This document shows, one piece after another, positions 43,127-60,020 of a stretch of 64,000 bases of DNA (positions within the stretch are counted from its first letter, which is position 1; each line of letters opens with the position of its first letter). The position numbers were made by a program, and so were the translations under genes. Location of the stretch: NCBI GenBank assembly GCA_029339505.1, contig JAQISU010000181.1, positions 790,001 through 854,000 of the forward strand, written 5' to 3'. This stretch comes from Unio delphinus (Eukaryota > Mollusca > Bivalvia > Unionida > Unionidae). Under the pieces are notes generated by a model, which was not told the origin of the DNA, ran no database searches, and saw only the letters and a program-made list of their open reading frames with translations.

Positions 43127-45064
43127 AATGTTAAGTTTCTTGCTTTAGTCTTCTAATTCTGTTTGAAATAATGTCATTGATTGAAGTTTATTTGCAGTAT
43201 TTTATAATCATTTGATGTATATCAATTTGGTGCATAAATGAATTGTATATTTTCATCACTCACAGACTGAAGATGAATAATAACCATTCGAATGGAGGGC
43301 TTAGTAATATTTTTACTTGTCAGCTGTAAGATTCATTTTTTCATCCATACAGACATATACACATGCACATAAATATTCATTAATCTTTTGATAAATGCAT
43401 GGATAGAAGTATTGGCATTCATCCAGACCATTCGTTTTAGTAAAATACTGCCATCCATAACTGGCTGAATGTTTTAAATGTTTATACTTCTGTTCTTATG
43501 GATGTTACAGCTGACAAGTAAAGTTGATACTAAGGCCTCCATTCGAACCCTACACCATTTTATATCCTTGTGTTCTCCTCTATCACCCTTTCGATGAATC
43601 ATATCGTATTACTGAATTTTGATATTTCTTCTTTTTCATGACACCTTTCACAAAACAGTTGGTAAGTATTAGATCTTGATATTATATTTCTTCTACTAAA
43701 CAATCATGTTAGACAGAATAAAAGGGTAGAAAGTTTGATTTATGTGCAGTTTTATATCTAAGGAAACCTAAAGGGAAACATTAATGGAACAGATTCATAA
43801 GATTAAAGCATTCGACACTACTTTGATAGAACTATTTCGTTGTTTATTTTTTTTATTTTTTATTCATGTAATTTTATTTGAGAGAGGTATTAAAAGATTG
43901 AGTGCTATCCAATATGACTTTGCTGATATATATCCATTCACTGCCTGATCATATAGTGTATATTTATCAATTACATGTTGAATATGACTAATAACCAGAA
44001 ATTCATATTTTCATACATATGTTCATCCATGCATTCATGATCATATGCACATACATATTCATAAAACTTTAGATAAATATATGGCTACAAGTATAGTCAC
44101 ATATCTGTGTCATCAAGTTCTTTGTTTTACATGCAAACTATTCTAGTTAGTGAAATATAGGCAATAAAACTAATTGCATTAAAGGAATATACTTATGTTA
44201 TTATAGACCATATACCTGATAAGTAAAGTTGATACTATGCTAAACATTGGAGAACCACATCATAATATATGATTGTGTTCCTCTCTATTACCCTTTGAAT
44301 GGGGAGCCCACAATGGCTGAGTTATCAAAAGTGCTCTGTTATGGATCACTGTTATCTCACCTCTCTCTGCATGGGTTCAAGTCTCAGAGTCTGCCAATTT
44401 GGGTGTGTGAGAAATGTTGCCAGTAGCTTCTTGTTGGTCAGTGTTTCTTTCCAGGGATTTTTCTGGGTTCTTCCTTGCCCATTAATACTGGCTGCCATGT
44501 AAAGCCTATTGTGTGTTGAAAATGGCGTTGAACCCTACAACAACAATAATAAACCTTTCAATGACCTGTTTCATATTGACTTTTGATATTTCTTTTATTT
44601 CCATGACATCTTTCATAAAGCAGATGGAAATAATGGACTCTTTATATTATTGTATTATGTTCTCTGAAGAGTCATTTAATAGAGGGAAGAAATTAGTACA
44701 AAATATTATTTTATCTGCAAAAAACTCCCTTAGGAAACAGAGAGGAAAAATAATAGGAAACATTTCAAATATAAAACAGTCATAACCTTACTCTTCAATA
44801 ACTACTCTTAATTCAGAGAAAGGAGATGATTACTGTATTATACATATCTTTGATATTAATTTTCCGTTTATTTTATTTTCATTTCTGCTTCAGTTTCTGT
44901 TTTCATACATTGTTGTTCTTATGCAATATTTTAACATCAGTGTCTTTTCTTTAAATAATGTCATTTTGTGAATATGTCCTGATAATATTATCCTTCAAAT
45001 TCATTAGAATCTCATCAGTATTTAATTATTTATTTTGTCATTACTTCGAGACTGGACCAATATC
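43064..45064. repeat. Satellite unit 20 (type a'b')
   Basis: Counterpart of unit 5 with a shorter TA tract (43064-43124). It shares the GGCTTAGTAATATTTTTAC variant in the left arm. Confidence 0.87.
44301..44552 (+). mobile_element. SINE copy (unit 20)
   Basis: Same as the unit 5 copy, including TTCCTTGCCCATTAATAC. Confidence 0.74.
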
Positions 45065-47048
45065 TATATATATATATATATATACATGTTCAGTTGCTTG
45101 CTTTAGTCTTAATAATCTTTTTCAAATTATGTCATTGATTCAAGTTTTTCCGGCTGTATTTTATGACCTTTTGATGCATATCAATTCTGTGTCTAAATGA
45201 ATTGTATATTTTCATCACTCATAGACTGAAGATGACTAAGAACTATTCGAATGGAGGACTTAGTATCAACTTTACTTGTCAGCTGTAGGATTCATGTTTT
45301 CATCCATTCAGACATATACGCATGCACATAAAAATTCATTAATCTTTAGATAAATACATGTATAAAAGTATTGGCATGCATTCAGACTATTCTTTTTAGT
45401 AAAATATAGCCATCCATCACTGGCTAAATGCTTTAAATGTATATATACTTCTATAATAATGAATGTTACAGCTGACAAGCAAAGTTGATACTAAGCCCTC
45501 CATTCGAACCCTGCATCATATTATACCCTGGTGTTCTCCTCTATTATTCTTTCAATGTGTCATATCGTATTCCTGATTTTTGATATTTTTTCTTTTTCAT
45601 GACACCCTTCGCAAAACAGAGCGTAAGTATTATCTCCTGATATAATTGTATTACTTCTACTAAACAATCATCTAAGACAGCACAAAAGAGTAGAAAGTTT
45701 GATTTTATGTGGAGAATTATTCCTAAGGAAATCGGAAAGGAAAAATTAATGGATCAGATTCATAAGATTAAAGCATTCTACACGACTTTGATTGAACTAT
45801 TTCATTTTTTTTTTATTTTCCTCTTTTATTCATCTAATTTTGTTTGAGGTAATTTGAAAGATTGAGTGCTATCCAGCAGTTTATTATGACTTTGCTGATA
45901 TATATATCCATTCAGTGCCTGAAAATATAGTGTATTTTTATCAATTACATGCTGAATATGACTAATATTCAGAAATTCATATTTATATGCACATGTTCAT
46001 CCATGCATCCATGAAAATATGCACATAAATATTCATTCATCTTTAGATAAATATATGTATGCAAATATAGTCGCATCATATCTGTGTCATCAAGTTCTTT
46101 GTTTTACATGCAGACTATTCTAGTTAGTGAAATATAGCCATAGAAACTGATTGCATTAAATTAATATACTTCAGTTATTATAGACCATATACCTGATACG
46201 TAAGGTTGATACTATGCTAAACATTGGAGCCCCCCAGCATACTATATCATTGTGTTCCTCTCTATTCCCCTTTGAATGGGGAGCCCAGAGGGACTGAGTT
46301 GTCAAAAGCGCTCTGTTATGGATCACTGCCATCTCAACTCTGTCTTCATTAGTTCAAGTCTCAGAGTCTGCTAATTTGGGTGTGTGATAAATGTTGCCAG
46401 TAGCTTCTTGTTGGTCAGTGTTTCTTTCCAGGGATTTTTCTCGGTTCTTCCTCTGCCATTAATACTGGCTGCCATGTAAAGCCTATTGTGTGCTGAAAAA
46501 TGGTGTTGAAACTTACAACAACAACAACAACAACAACAACCACCCATTCAATGACCTGTATGATATTGACTTTTGAGATTTCTTTTATTTCCATGACATC
46601 TTTCACAAAACAGATGGAAAGAATGGACTCTTTATATGATTGTATTATGTTCTCTAAAGAGTCATTTAATTGACGGTAGAAATTAGTACTAAATCTTATT
46701 TTATGTGCAAAAACATCCCTTAGGACACAGAGAGGAAACATATAAGGAAACATTTCTAATAGAAAACAGTCATAACCTTTCTCTTCAATAACTTCTCTTA
46801 ATTCATTGAATAGAGATGATTAATGTATTATACATATCTTTGATAATAATATTGCATTGATTTTATTATCATTTCTCTGGCAATATCTGGTTCATACATT
46901 GTTGTTCTAATTCAACAATTTCACATCAGTGTCTTTTCTTTAAGTATTGTCATTTTGTGAATATTTCCTGATAACATTATCCTCCAAATCCATTGGAATC
47001 TCATCAGTATTGAATTATTTATTTTGTCATTCTTCCGAGTCTGGACCA

Positions 47049-47050
<2 letters not shown>
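45065..47050. repeat. Satellite unit 21 (type ab)
   Basis: Counterpart of unit 6, with the same short TA tract (45065-45084). Confidence 0.87.
46278..46540 (+). mobile_element. SINE copy (unit 21)
   Basis: Long CAA tail followed by CCACCCATTC, matching unit 6. Confidence 0.7.
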
Positions 47051-47120
<70 letters not shown>

Positions 47121-49045
47121 CCAATGTTAAGTTGCTTGCTTTAGTCTTCTAATTCTGTTTGAAATAATGTCATTGATTGAAGTTTATTTGCAGTATTTTA
47201 TAATCTTTTGATGTATATCAATTCGGTGCCTAAATGAATTGTATATTTTCATCACTCACAGACTGAAGATGACTAATAACCATTCGAATGGAGGGCTTAG
47301 TATCATTTTTACTTGTCAGCTGTAAGATTCATTTTTTCATCCATACAGACATATACACATGCACATAAATATTCATTAATCTTTTGATAAATGCATGGAT
47401 AGAAGTATTGGCATTCATCCAGACCATTCGTTTTAGTAAAATACTGCCATCCATAACTGGCTGAATGTTTTAAATGTATATACTTCTGTTCTTATGGATG
47501 TTACAGCTGACAAGTAAAGTTGATACTAAGCCCTCCATTCGAACCCCACACCATTTTATATCCTTGTGTTCTCCTCTATCTCCCTTTCGATGAATCATAT
47601 CGTATTACTGAATTTTGATATTTCTTCTTTTTCATGACACCTTTCACAAAACAGTTGGTAAGTATTAGATCTTGATATTGTATTTCTTCTACTAAACAAT
47701 CATGTTACACAGAATAAAAGGGTAGAAAGTTTGATTTATGTGCAGTTTTATATCTAAGGAAACCTAAAGGGAAACATTAATGGAACAGATTCATAAGATT
47801 AAAGCATTCGACACTACTTTGATAGAACTATTTCGTTGTTTATTTTTTTTATTGTTTATTCATGTAATTTTATTTGAGAGAGGTATTAAAAGATTGAGTG
47901 ATATGCAACATGACTTTGCTGATATATATCCATTCACTGCCTGATCATATAGTGTATATTTATCAATTACATGTTGAATATGACTAATAACCAGAAATTC
48001 ATATTTTTATACACATGTTCATCCATGCATTCATGATCATATGCACATAAATATTCATAAAACTTTAGATAAATATATGGATACAAGTATAGTCACATAT
48101 CTGTGTCATCAAGTTCTTTTTTTTACATGCAAACTATTCTAGTTAGTGAAATATAGGCAATGAAACTAATTGCATTAAAGGAATATACTTATGTTATTAT
48201 AGACCATATACCTGATAAGTAAAGTTGATCCTATGCTAAACATTGGAGAACCGCATCATAATATATGATTGTGTTCCTCTCTATTAACCTTTGAATGGGG
48301 AGCCCAGAATGGCTGAGTTATCAAAAGTGCTGTTATGGATCACTGCTATCTCACCTCTCTCTGCATGGGTTCAAGTCTCAGAGTCTGCCAATTTGGGTGT
48401 GTGAGAAATGTTGCCAGTAGCTTCTTGTTGGTCAGTGTTTCTTTCCAGGGATTTTTCTGGGTTCTTCCTTGACCATTAATTCTGGCTGCCATGTAAAGCC
48501 TATTGTGTGTTGAAAATGGCGTTGAACCCTACAACAACAATAATAAACGTTTCAATGACCTGATTCATATTGACTTTTGATATTTCTTTTATTTCCATGA
48601 CATCTTTCATAAAACAGATGGAAAGAATGGGCTCTTTATATTATTGTATTATGTTCTCTAAAGAGTCATTTAATAGAGGGAAGAAATTAGTACAAAATAT
48701 TATTTTATGTGCAAAAGAATCCCTTAGGAAACAGAGAGGAAAAATAATAGAAAACATTTCAAATAGAAAAGTCATAACCTTACTCTTCAATAACTACTCT
48801 TAATTCATCGAAAGGAGATGATTACTGTATTATACATATCTTTGATATTAATTTTCCGTTTATTTTATTTTCATTTCTGCTTCAGTTTCAGTTTTCATAC
48901 GTTCTTATGCAATATTTAAACATCAGAGTCGTTTCTTTAAATATTGTCATTTTGTGAATATGTCCTGATAATATTATCCTTCAAATTCATTAGAATCTCA
49001 TCAGTATTGAATTATTTATTTTGTCATTACTTCGAAACTGGACCA
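47051..49045. repeat. Satellite unit 22 (type a'b')
   Basis: Counterpart of unit 7. TA tract 47051-47116, longer than in unit 7 (35 bases). Confidence 0.87.
48297..48546 (+). mobile_element. SINE copy (unit 22)
   Basis: Same AGTGCTGTTATGG change as unit 7, confirming common descent. Confidence 0.7.
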
Positions 49046-49128
<83 letters not shown>

Positions 49129-50259
49129 TGTTCAGTTGCTTGCTTTAGTCTTTTAATTCTTTTTGAAATTATGTCATTGATTCAAGTTTTTCCGGCTGTA
49201 TTTTATGACCTTTTGATGCATATCAATTCTGTGTCTAAATGAATTGTATATTTTCATCACTCATAGCCTGAAGATGACTAAGAACCATTCGAATGGAGGA
49301 CTTAGTATCAACTTTACTTGTCAGCTGTAGGATTCATTTTTTCATCCATTCAGACATATATGCATGCACATAAATATTCATTAATCTTTTGATAAATGCA
49401 TGGATAGAAGTATTGGCATTCATCCAGACCATTCGTTTTAGTAAAATACTGCCATCCATAACTGGCTGAATGTTTTAAATGTATATACTTCTGTTCTTAT
49501 GGATGTTACAGCTGACAAGTAAAGTTGATACTAAGCCCTCCATTCGAACCCTGCATCATATTATACCCTTGTGTTCTCCTCTATTACCCTTTCAATGTGT
49601 CATATCGTATTCCTGATTTTTTTATATTTCTTCTTTTTCATGACACCCTTCGCAAAACAGCGCGTACGTATTATCTCTTGATATAATTGTATTACTTCCA
49701 CTAAACAATCATCTAAGACAGCACAAAAGAGTAGAAAGTTTGATTTTATGTGGAGAATTATTCCTAAGCAAATCGGAAAAAGAAAAATTAATGGAACAGA
49801 TTCATAAGATTAAAGCATTCTACACGACTTTGATTTAACTATTTCATTGTTTATTTTATTTTCTTCTTTTATTCATCTAATTTTGTTTGAGGTAATTTAA
49901 AAGACTGAGTGCTATCCAGCAGTTTATTATGACTTTGCTGATATATATATCCATTCAGTGCCTGATAATATAGTGTATTTTTATCAATTACATGCTGAAT
50001 ATGACTAATATGCAGAAATTCATATTTACATGCACATGTTCATCCATGCATCCATGAAAATATGCACATAAATATTCATTCATCTTTAGATAAATATATG
50101 TATGCAAATATAGTCGCATCATATCTGTGTCATCAAGTTCTTTGTTTTACATGCAGACTATTCTAGTTAGTGAAATATAGCCATAGAAACTGATTGCATT
50201 AAATTAATATACTTCAGTTATTATAGACCATATTTTGTCATTACTCCGAGTCTGGACCA

Positions 50260-50263
<4 letters not shown>
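49046..50263. repeat. Satellite unit 23 (hybrid a, truncated b)
   Basis: Carries the same a'-type patch between the inverted arms as unit 8, so the patch predates the higher-order duplication. No SINE. Confidence 0.85.
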
Positions 50264-51805
<1,542 letters not shown>

Positions 51806-51822
51806 CTCCTTTGAATACGTTC

Positions 51823-51985
51823 CCCAATCACATTACTTTAGGGATATTAGCCTGCTACCTCGCGAATCCAGCCCTACCAAAGGACGAAAATTCGTCTTTC
51901 CTGTCTATGTCATATAGACAAAGGGCAATAACTCTTGCCCATTACCTCCCCTTGCCGCCCGTTAGGTGTCGCTTCTTTAGTTTTT
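51823..51985 (+). repeat. DIRS copy 2 left inverted terminal repeat
   Basis: Partner of 58523-58685. It reads CGCGAATCCAGCC where copy 1 has CGCGAAACCAGCC, and here matches the right repeat. Confidence 0.85.
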
Positions 51986-52218
51986 TAGCTTCGCTGTACG
52001 CGAAAACACGTACAATTAGACCTCCAATGAATCCAAGCCATCTTAGTGTAAATTCTGACCATCCGAAGTTAAATTTGGAATTACTGTGTTGGATAATCAT
52101 TCCTCTACAGGTCGTATACATTATTTTACAATATTTTCCAATTTGAGTGACTTTGTCACCTTTTCTAGACTTCGGACCAGGTTGCAACGTGGTCAAAGCA
52201 CGCTTATGGCGGTACTAG

Positions 52219-53005
52219 CATGTAATACATGTAGCACTCAATAATTTCGCTTATTCCGTATGTAACGTTTACGATATTAGCGACTAATAACGTGCTGCAT
52301 TGATATTGTGTGCTTTATTTATCTTCTTTGACGTTTCAGTGGACTTCAAAAAAGTCTTTGAACGACCAATTTGCGACTTTAATGGCGAACTTCGTCTTGT
52401 AGTCACGAGTTCACGCGACACTAAATCATTTCGCTTCCTCCGTTAGTTACGGTTATGGTAATAGCGACTTAATAGCGTGCTGAATTGCTAATTGTGCTTT
52501 GTTTATCATCTTTTTTGTTTCAGTAGACTTCGTCTTGAACGAACCATTGCAACACGCTCACGGCGATAACTAGTGTTGTCATTAAGAGTTAACATGGCAC
52601 GGAATAATTTGACTACTCCGTTAATAACGGTTATAGTATTATCGAATTAATAATATGCTGAATTTTTAATTTGTGCTTTGGCGGAATTCATGTTGTAGTC
52701 ATGAGTTCACGCGACACTAAATCATTTCACTTCCTCCGTTAGTTACGGTTATGGTAATAGCGACTTAATAGCGTGCTGAATTGCTAATGGTGCTTTGTTT
52801 ATCATCTTTTTCGTTTCAGTAGACTTCGTCTTGAACGAACCATTGCAACACGCTCACGGCGATAACTAGTGTTGTCATTAAGAGTTAACATGGCACGGAA
52901 TAATTTGACTACTCCGTTAATAACGGTTATAGTATTATCGAATTAATAATATGCTGAATTTTTTAATTTGTGCTTTGTTCTCTTCTTTTGTCGTTTCAGT
53001 AAGCA
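52219..53005 (+). repeat. DIRS copy 2 leader tandem repeats
   Basis: Same repeat set as 22200-22985. One acceptor-like tract is changed to ATCTTTTTTGTTTCAG. Between 51986 and 52218 there is no gene. Confidence 0.7.
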
Positions 53006-53269
53006 AAGTCGACAACGAAGGCATGAATGGAAAAATGGGTGTTGGCAATGTGGAAATGGAGGAAATTATGTTGACATGGTTTAGGCTGCCCAGTGGGTGT
53101 AAATTTCACCGCAGATCCGTACATGGCTTTCGGGCCTGTAAGTCCGGACGCATGGAGTCTATGCTGGATCAATTGGATCCATTTTAATATGCACTTTCGC
53201 CGGCCTTCCAGCTGTCAGTCCAGCCGACACCGTCAGTTCAGCCGGCACTTCAGCAGGCAAACCGGCATT

Positions 53270-53817
53270 AACCGTCCATCCGGCACCGTCCGTTCAGCCC
53301 AAATGGCACCGGACGGCCAGCCGACCTTCCAGCTTGCATCAACAGGCACCGGCCGTTCAGCCCAAATGGCACCGGCCGGCCAGCCGACCTTCCAGCCTGC
53401 GTCGACAGGCACCGGCCGTCCATACGGCAACGACCGTTCAGCCCAAATGGCACCGGTCGTCCAGCCGACCTTCCAGCCGGCATCAACCGGCACCGGCCGT
53501 CCATCCGGCAACGACCGTTCAGCCCAATTGGCACCGGTCGTCCAGCCGACCTTCCAGCCGGTATCAACCGGCACCGGCCGTCCATCCGGCAACGACCGTT
53601 CAGCCCAAATGGCACCGGTCGTCCAGCCAACCTTCCAGCCGGCATCAACCTGCACCGGCCGTCCATCCGGCAGCGACCGTTCAGCCCAAATGGCACCGGT
53701 CGTCCAGCCGACCTTCCAGCCGGCATCAACCGGCACCGGCCGTCCATCCGGCAACGACCGTTAAGCCCAAATGGCACCGGTCTTCCAGCCGGCATCAACC
53801 TGCACCGGCTGTACATC
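53270..53817 (+). repeat. 81-bp coding minisatellite in DIRS copy 2
   Basis: Retains the 12 bases lost in copy 1, so the 81-base spacing is unbroken to the last unit. One plus-strand frame stays open from 53093 to 53764, longer than in copy 1, where CAGCCTAAATGG introduces a stop. The second short block is at about 54386-54606. Confidence 0.85.
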
Positions 53818-54039
53818 GGATTTACGGAGATTATAGTGATGTACCCGTCAGTCAATCTACACTACTGGTTACATATCACTACCATGAGAGAAATGTTATA
53901 GATGAATCTCCCTCCAATCAGACCATTCGAGAGGCAGGTGCCGGTCATAGCCGGACCTTCGCCGACATTCCGGCCGACCATATACCAGACAAATTAGTCG
54001 GTATTGCCGGTGTACACCTCCCGTCATGTCAAATACGTG

Positions 54040-55022
54040 ACGGTGTGATTTTAAAACAAGGGAGAATTAGTGACATTATCAGAGGTGACGGAATTGAGTT
54101 ATCTATGCCACTTGGTATGCGCTACCCAGATATGACAGCTTTACCAGAACAGGTCTTTCAGGCCGACCATCCGCCGTCCATATGTTCACGGCTTCTCCAC
54201 AAGGGAGATTTAGTGAAAGTGTCAATTATGACAGAATTGCGTCATCTAAGTCACCTTGTATGCTGTACAGATATGCAAGCTGTACCAGAACCAACATTCC
54301 CTCTGAGCGAATGGTAGATGGGCGCGCAGTGCTGGATGCACTACATAAGCATTATGTAATTGTTATTACCTTACAGTCGGCACCATCCGGCACCGGGCGT
54401 CCATCCGGCAATGACCGTTCAGCCCATATGGCACCGGTCATCCAGCAGACCTTCCAGCCGGCACTAACCGGCACCGGGCGATCCGGCAATGACCGTTCAG
54501 CCCATATGGCACCGGTCGTCCAGCCAAGCTTTCAGCCGACACTTGCCGGCACTGACCGTTCATCCGGCTCCGGCCGTCCAGCCCAACAGGCACCGGTCGT
54601 CCAACCGTATGGAGATTTTAGTCTTATACTAGTCCATCCGACTATACCGCTGTACCAGCACGGGGACTTTTATCATACCGCAATCCGCACAAATCGGATT
54701 GACGAAGATTCTAATGATGTTTCCGTCTGTCAATCCGTACTACCGGTTACATATCACTACCATGACACAGATAGTTGGCGAGGAATCTCTCGATCCAACC
54801 CGACCATTCGAGCGGTCGGTGCCGGTCATAGCCGGCCCGTCGCAGTCATTCAGGCCAAACATATGCCAATCAATTCATTCGGCATTGCCGGCCGTCCATA
54901 GGCTAAGAGCTCATCCACAAGGGAGAGTGAATGCCTTTATCAGAGATGATGGAATCGAGTCATCTATGCCACCTGGTATGCATTACCCCGATATGGATGC
55001 TTTACCAGAGCAAGATTATGTA
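54040..55022 (+). repeat. Three diverged internal copies in DIRS gag region, copy 2
   Basis: Same segments as in copy 1. The 26-base deletion between the first and second changes which frame joins them. Confidence 0.7.
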
Positions 55023-55799
55023 CATAGTGAGTGCGATGAGTCGCAGGCAAATCAGCGGTATGCAGATCCAACTATGGAACGGACTGAGTTCAGCTTCAAA
55101 GCCGCAGTGGAGGAAATTTATAGGGTGTTGGCCCCTTCAGAATGCCCTCCACCTCCTGCTGCCATTACCGACTATAAGGTTAGAGCGTCGGTCGATCTGG
55201 ATGAGGGGGAAGAGACTCTATCCTTCCGCCTCCTTCCCCAGTCGACAAAATTAAGGAAATTAATGACCGTCTGTCGACACGTATAGGGGATCCAGGAATT
55301 GCTAAGGTTTTTCTTTTCTGAAAGCCAAGTACCAGCTTCGTTTTCAGGTCGATGGTACAAAACTCACTCCGGTGCGTTCAGTACTGAGGTCCCGGCTCTG
55401 GATAAAAATATGGCAGCAGTCCATATGTCTGCTCCATTGTCTTATAAAGTGGACTAAACGGTGTTCAATGCCAAGTCCAAGCTGGTTCGAAATGTAGTCG
55501 CTACGTCTTCACTGTTAGATCTAGCCTCCCTAGCCATTTTCAGGATCGCTGATAAATCTGGCAATGAACATGCTTGGGATTCGACGGCCCGGTTAGCTAG
55601 GGTTCTTAACAGGGCAGCTCACCATTCCATGGCCAATGCGCTGACTGCTTCTGCCAACCTAGACCTGATACGTCGTGACGCATGTCTGAAGGGCACGTCG
55701 CTTAAACCCCATCATATACTGGCTAGATATGACCGACGCACATTTCACGTCCCTATCCCACGAGTTGCGGACATTCTCCGTTGTGCTTGTCGGGACTAG
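54699..55799 (+). pseudogene. DIRS gag-like protein remnant, copy 2
   Basis: Same frame change and same internal TAA (55455-55457) as copy 1, differing by a few bases such as CAAGTACCAGCTTCG at about 55325. The C-terminal frame from 55461 is the same as in copy 1. Confidence 0.65.
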
Positions 55800-56016
55800 G
55801 CTTATCAGTTCCATGTCATACCTTTTGGCCTAAATTTAAGCCTTTGGGCTAGTACCAAGGTTATGGATTACGTCGTCACCCTGTTCCGCTCGACTTCATC
55901 TATTGCGTCGGCAGTATATTTGGACGACATCCTCCAGTAACATCTGTCAAGTTCTACTCTGCTTAAAGGCAGAAACGATCTTATATCACTTTACGTCATA
56001 TAGGCTTTCTCGTGAA
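55800..56016 (+). pseudogene. DIRS reverse transcriptase remnant, copy 2
   Basis: YLDD box at 55917-55928. The same missing N-terminal half and the same TAA after the box as in copy 1. Confidence 0.8.
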
Positions 56017-56337
56017 CTGGATAAAGTCTGATCTCTGTCCAATCCGGATTTTGGTCCATCTGGGTGTGGAGTTTCTCCCGATCTGAATCTGGTAAGGCTT
56101 CTTCGAGTTTGCGATCATCCAGATAATTGCACTCGTAGAGTCCGTTTCCGACAGGATGCGCATTTTAGCGAGAGAGTTGCAGATCCTCGGATTATTCAAT
56201 GCGGCAGCAGACTTGATCCCTCTCAGCCGTCCTTTTAGGCGCCCTTTACAAAGGACTTTGCTAGCGTAATTGCGCCATTTTCAAGTCCCTTCGATCCCAG
56301 AAAACAGTCATGCTCACGCCAGAGATACGATCATTCT

Positions 56338-57046
56338 TGAGTCAATTGCACAACCCCTGTAGGCTGTCCACAGGGATTACTCTGGAGATACCCCAAGGGG
56401 ATAACGGTATGTTCCGCCACTAATACCTACGGTTGGGGTGCCCACCTGTTGCCGGACTTAGATACTGTCAACGGCACGTGGGTGCCAGGGGCGAGCCCTT
56501 TCCACATCAACCTTTCAGAAATAACGGCTGTCATCAATGCCTTTCATTTCTGGCAGGATCAACTCTTATTACAAACTGCCCTCATTATGTCAGACAACAT
56601 TGTGGTGGTGCCTTGCCTCAAAACAAGGGGACACCAATCACCAGACCTGTGCAATCTGAACTGGCAGTTTCTACATTGGTTCGACAATCTCCACCTCAAT
56701 GTTCGATTCAGACACACAGAATGGTCACTCCATCAATCGGACTTTCTTCCAATCGACACACTTTGGAGACGTCCGATGATTGATCTTTTGCAACAAGGTG
56801 GAATAGCAAATTCTCCACCTTTCATCTCACAGGTTCCAGACCCAGAAGCTTGGGTCGTGGATGCTCGATCAATCACCTGGGAAGGGTTGTGGTCATTCTC
56901 CTACCCTCCCACGGTCTTGGTACTGGAATTAATCCAGAAGTTAAGGGGTCAGAATTGTCAGATGGTTCTGATTACCCTTCTCAGATGGAACAACTACTGG
57001 GTCTCCGATCTACTCAATCTAGGCGATAGATCTACCCAGGAAGATT
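56338..57046 (+). pseudogene. DIRS RNase H and linker region remnant, copy 2
   Basis: Same motifs and the same Asn in place of the first catalytic Asp as copy 1. One coding change is visible (LNVRFRHT against LNVQFRHT). Confidence 0.75.
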
Positions 57047-57165
57047 ACAGTCAGCACAAGTATTCACAAGCAACCGCGGCCAGGGGTGTTCCACCCCTGT
57101 CCGGACCGTCTTTTTGTTCAAGCTTGGCTCTTGTCCAGACAGCCTTGCAAGACAAACAATTTAAA

Positions 57166-57994
57166 TCTTTGATTGCGGAGAGAATCTCGAGAGCAAGAAG
57201 GCCCTCTACTCTGAAGGTTTACGAGGGCAAGTGGCATGTTTTCAGAGACTGGTACCATATCATTCACATTGTTCCTCTGAGTGTCACAATCCCTCAACTG
57301 GCCAACTTTTTTCTGGCTTTTCAAGGAGAAACATCTGGCTCCAGTTATTCTCAAATGTTACCGCTCCATGATATCAGACACATTCCGCCATTCTGGTACA
57401 TGTGCTATCAGCCATGACAAAGATTTGTCAGATCTTTTAGACATTTAAAAAAAAAAAAAAAAAAAAAAAAATTCAATCGACTTATATCCCTCACCCTGCT
57501 TCCAAATGGAATCTGTCCTGGGTTTTAACATGACTCAATTCAGACAGTATTGAGTCTTTAACCCACGATTAGTTAAAGCTACTATCATACAAATTGGGTT
57601 TCTTGATAGCCTTAGCTTCAGCATGCAGGGTGAGCGAGTTACATGTCCTTTCTAGTGACCCGAACTCTCTTCCGTTCCGATCAGAGGGTTTGATGGTCCT
57701 CTTGACGCAGCCAGGCTTCGTAGTCCAAAATAGATTACCATACATTGGCGATCAACGAGTCGTCATTAGCTCGCTTTCTTTATAGATAAGTCAGGATCAA
57801 CAGCCATGTAAGATCCTGTTTGGGCACTCTAGCACCATTTCAATGCATAGAGGTGAGTCAGGTCACATACAAGCACCTCTTTTTCTGGTGATAGCTGGAA
57901 TATGAGACATCACCATTCAAGCCCTTGCTTCATGGCTGTAGTGGGTTATACGCTCGGCGTACTCTGAGAATTCGCAAATCAGTCACCTTATAGA
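57166..57994 (+). pseudogene. DIRS tyrosine recombinase remnant, copy 2
   Basis: Here the codon that is TAA in copy 1 (27316) is CAA, so the upstream frame runs on to 57417, but in the wrong frame relative to the KEKHLAPV continuation. The frameshift is therefore the older lesion and the stop in copy 1 the newer one. The Arg-bearing SACRVSELHVL segment is retained. Confidence 0.75.
57447..57471 (+). repeat. A25 tract within recombinase remnant, copy 2
   Basis: Two A shorter than in copy 1. Confidence 0.8.
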
Positions 57995-58168
57995 AGCTGT
58001 TGGCTGACATGCAGAGTCAACCTTCTACAGTTTTATCTTCAAGTTTGTACTCGCAGAGGCAAACATTGATTCTAGTAGGTCCGGTGTTGGGCAGCCCAGA
58101 CGCCCACCAGACTCATGTACAACAATCAGCACAGCCTATTAGCTTCGCTGGATTCGCCAGATAAATTT

Positions 58169-58235
58169 TCGTAGGTAAGAAGATTTCAATATCTATCTTC
58201 TTAACCGTATAAAAGGGTCACATATCACGTGACCC
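58169..58235 (+). promoter_or_regulatory. TATA box between two dyads, DIRS copy 2
   Basis: TATAAAAG at 58208-58215, with both dyads unchanged from copy 1. Confidence 0.4.
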
Positions 58236-58368
58236 TGGGCTGTGTTGCTGATTGAAAATTAGGAGACCGGGTTATCATTCACATGGGGAATCCAACCATC
58301 ATTCCCTAGAGGATACCCGTGTGGAGGTCGGATGCTCCGCATTCCCTCCTCCTATTACTTATTCTCCT

Positions 58369-58460
58369 AAAGTAATGTGATTGGGGAACGTATTCAAAGG
58401 AGAAAGCAAATTTTGTAGTAAATTATGTTTCTCCGAGAATACTTACCCAATCACATTACT
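58369..58460 (+). repeat. DIRS internal complementary region, copy 2
   Basis: Complementary to 51803-51841 in its left half and to about 58672-58725 in its right half. The pairing is better than in copy 1, because AAAGGAGAAAGC and the right outer end are both unaltered. Confidence 0.87.
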
Positions 58461-58522
58461 AAGAAACCCTCCCAACCACCCCGCCATGCGAGCATCCTCG
58501 TGTTTTATATATCGCTCAGCTT

Positions 58523-58685
58523 AAAAACTAAAGAAGCGACACCTAACGGGCGGCAAGGGGAGGTAATGGGCAAGAGTTATTGCCCTTTGTCTATATGACA
58601 TAGACAGGAAAGACGAATTTTCGTCTTTTGGTAGGGCTGGATTCGCGAGGTAGCAGGCTAATATCCCTAAAGTAATGTGATTGGG
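58523..58685 (-). repeat. DIRS copy 2 right inverted terminal repeat
   Basis: 163 bases, as at 28519-28681. Confidence 0.85.
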
Positions 58686-58724
58686 TAAGTATTCTCGGAG
58701 AAACATAATTTACTACAAAATTTG

Positions 58725-59980
<1,256 letters not shown>

Positions 59981-60020
<40 letters not shown>

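Noticed and set aside
53233..53855. Long antisense frames through the 81-bp repeat
   Set aside because: A period divisible by three keeps several frames open on both strands. Order and orientation of the other DIRS remnants favour the plus strand.
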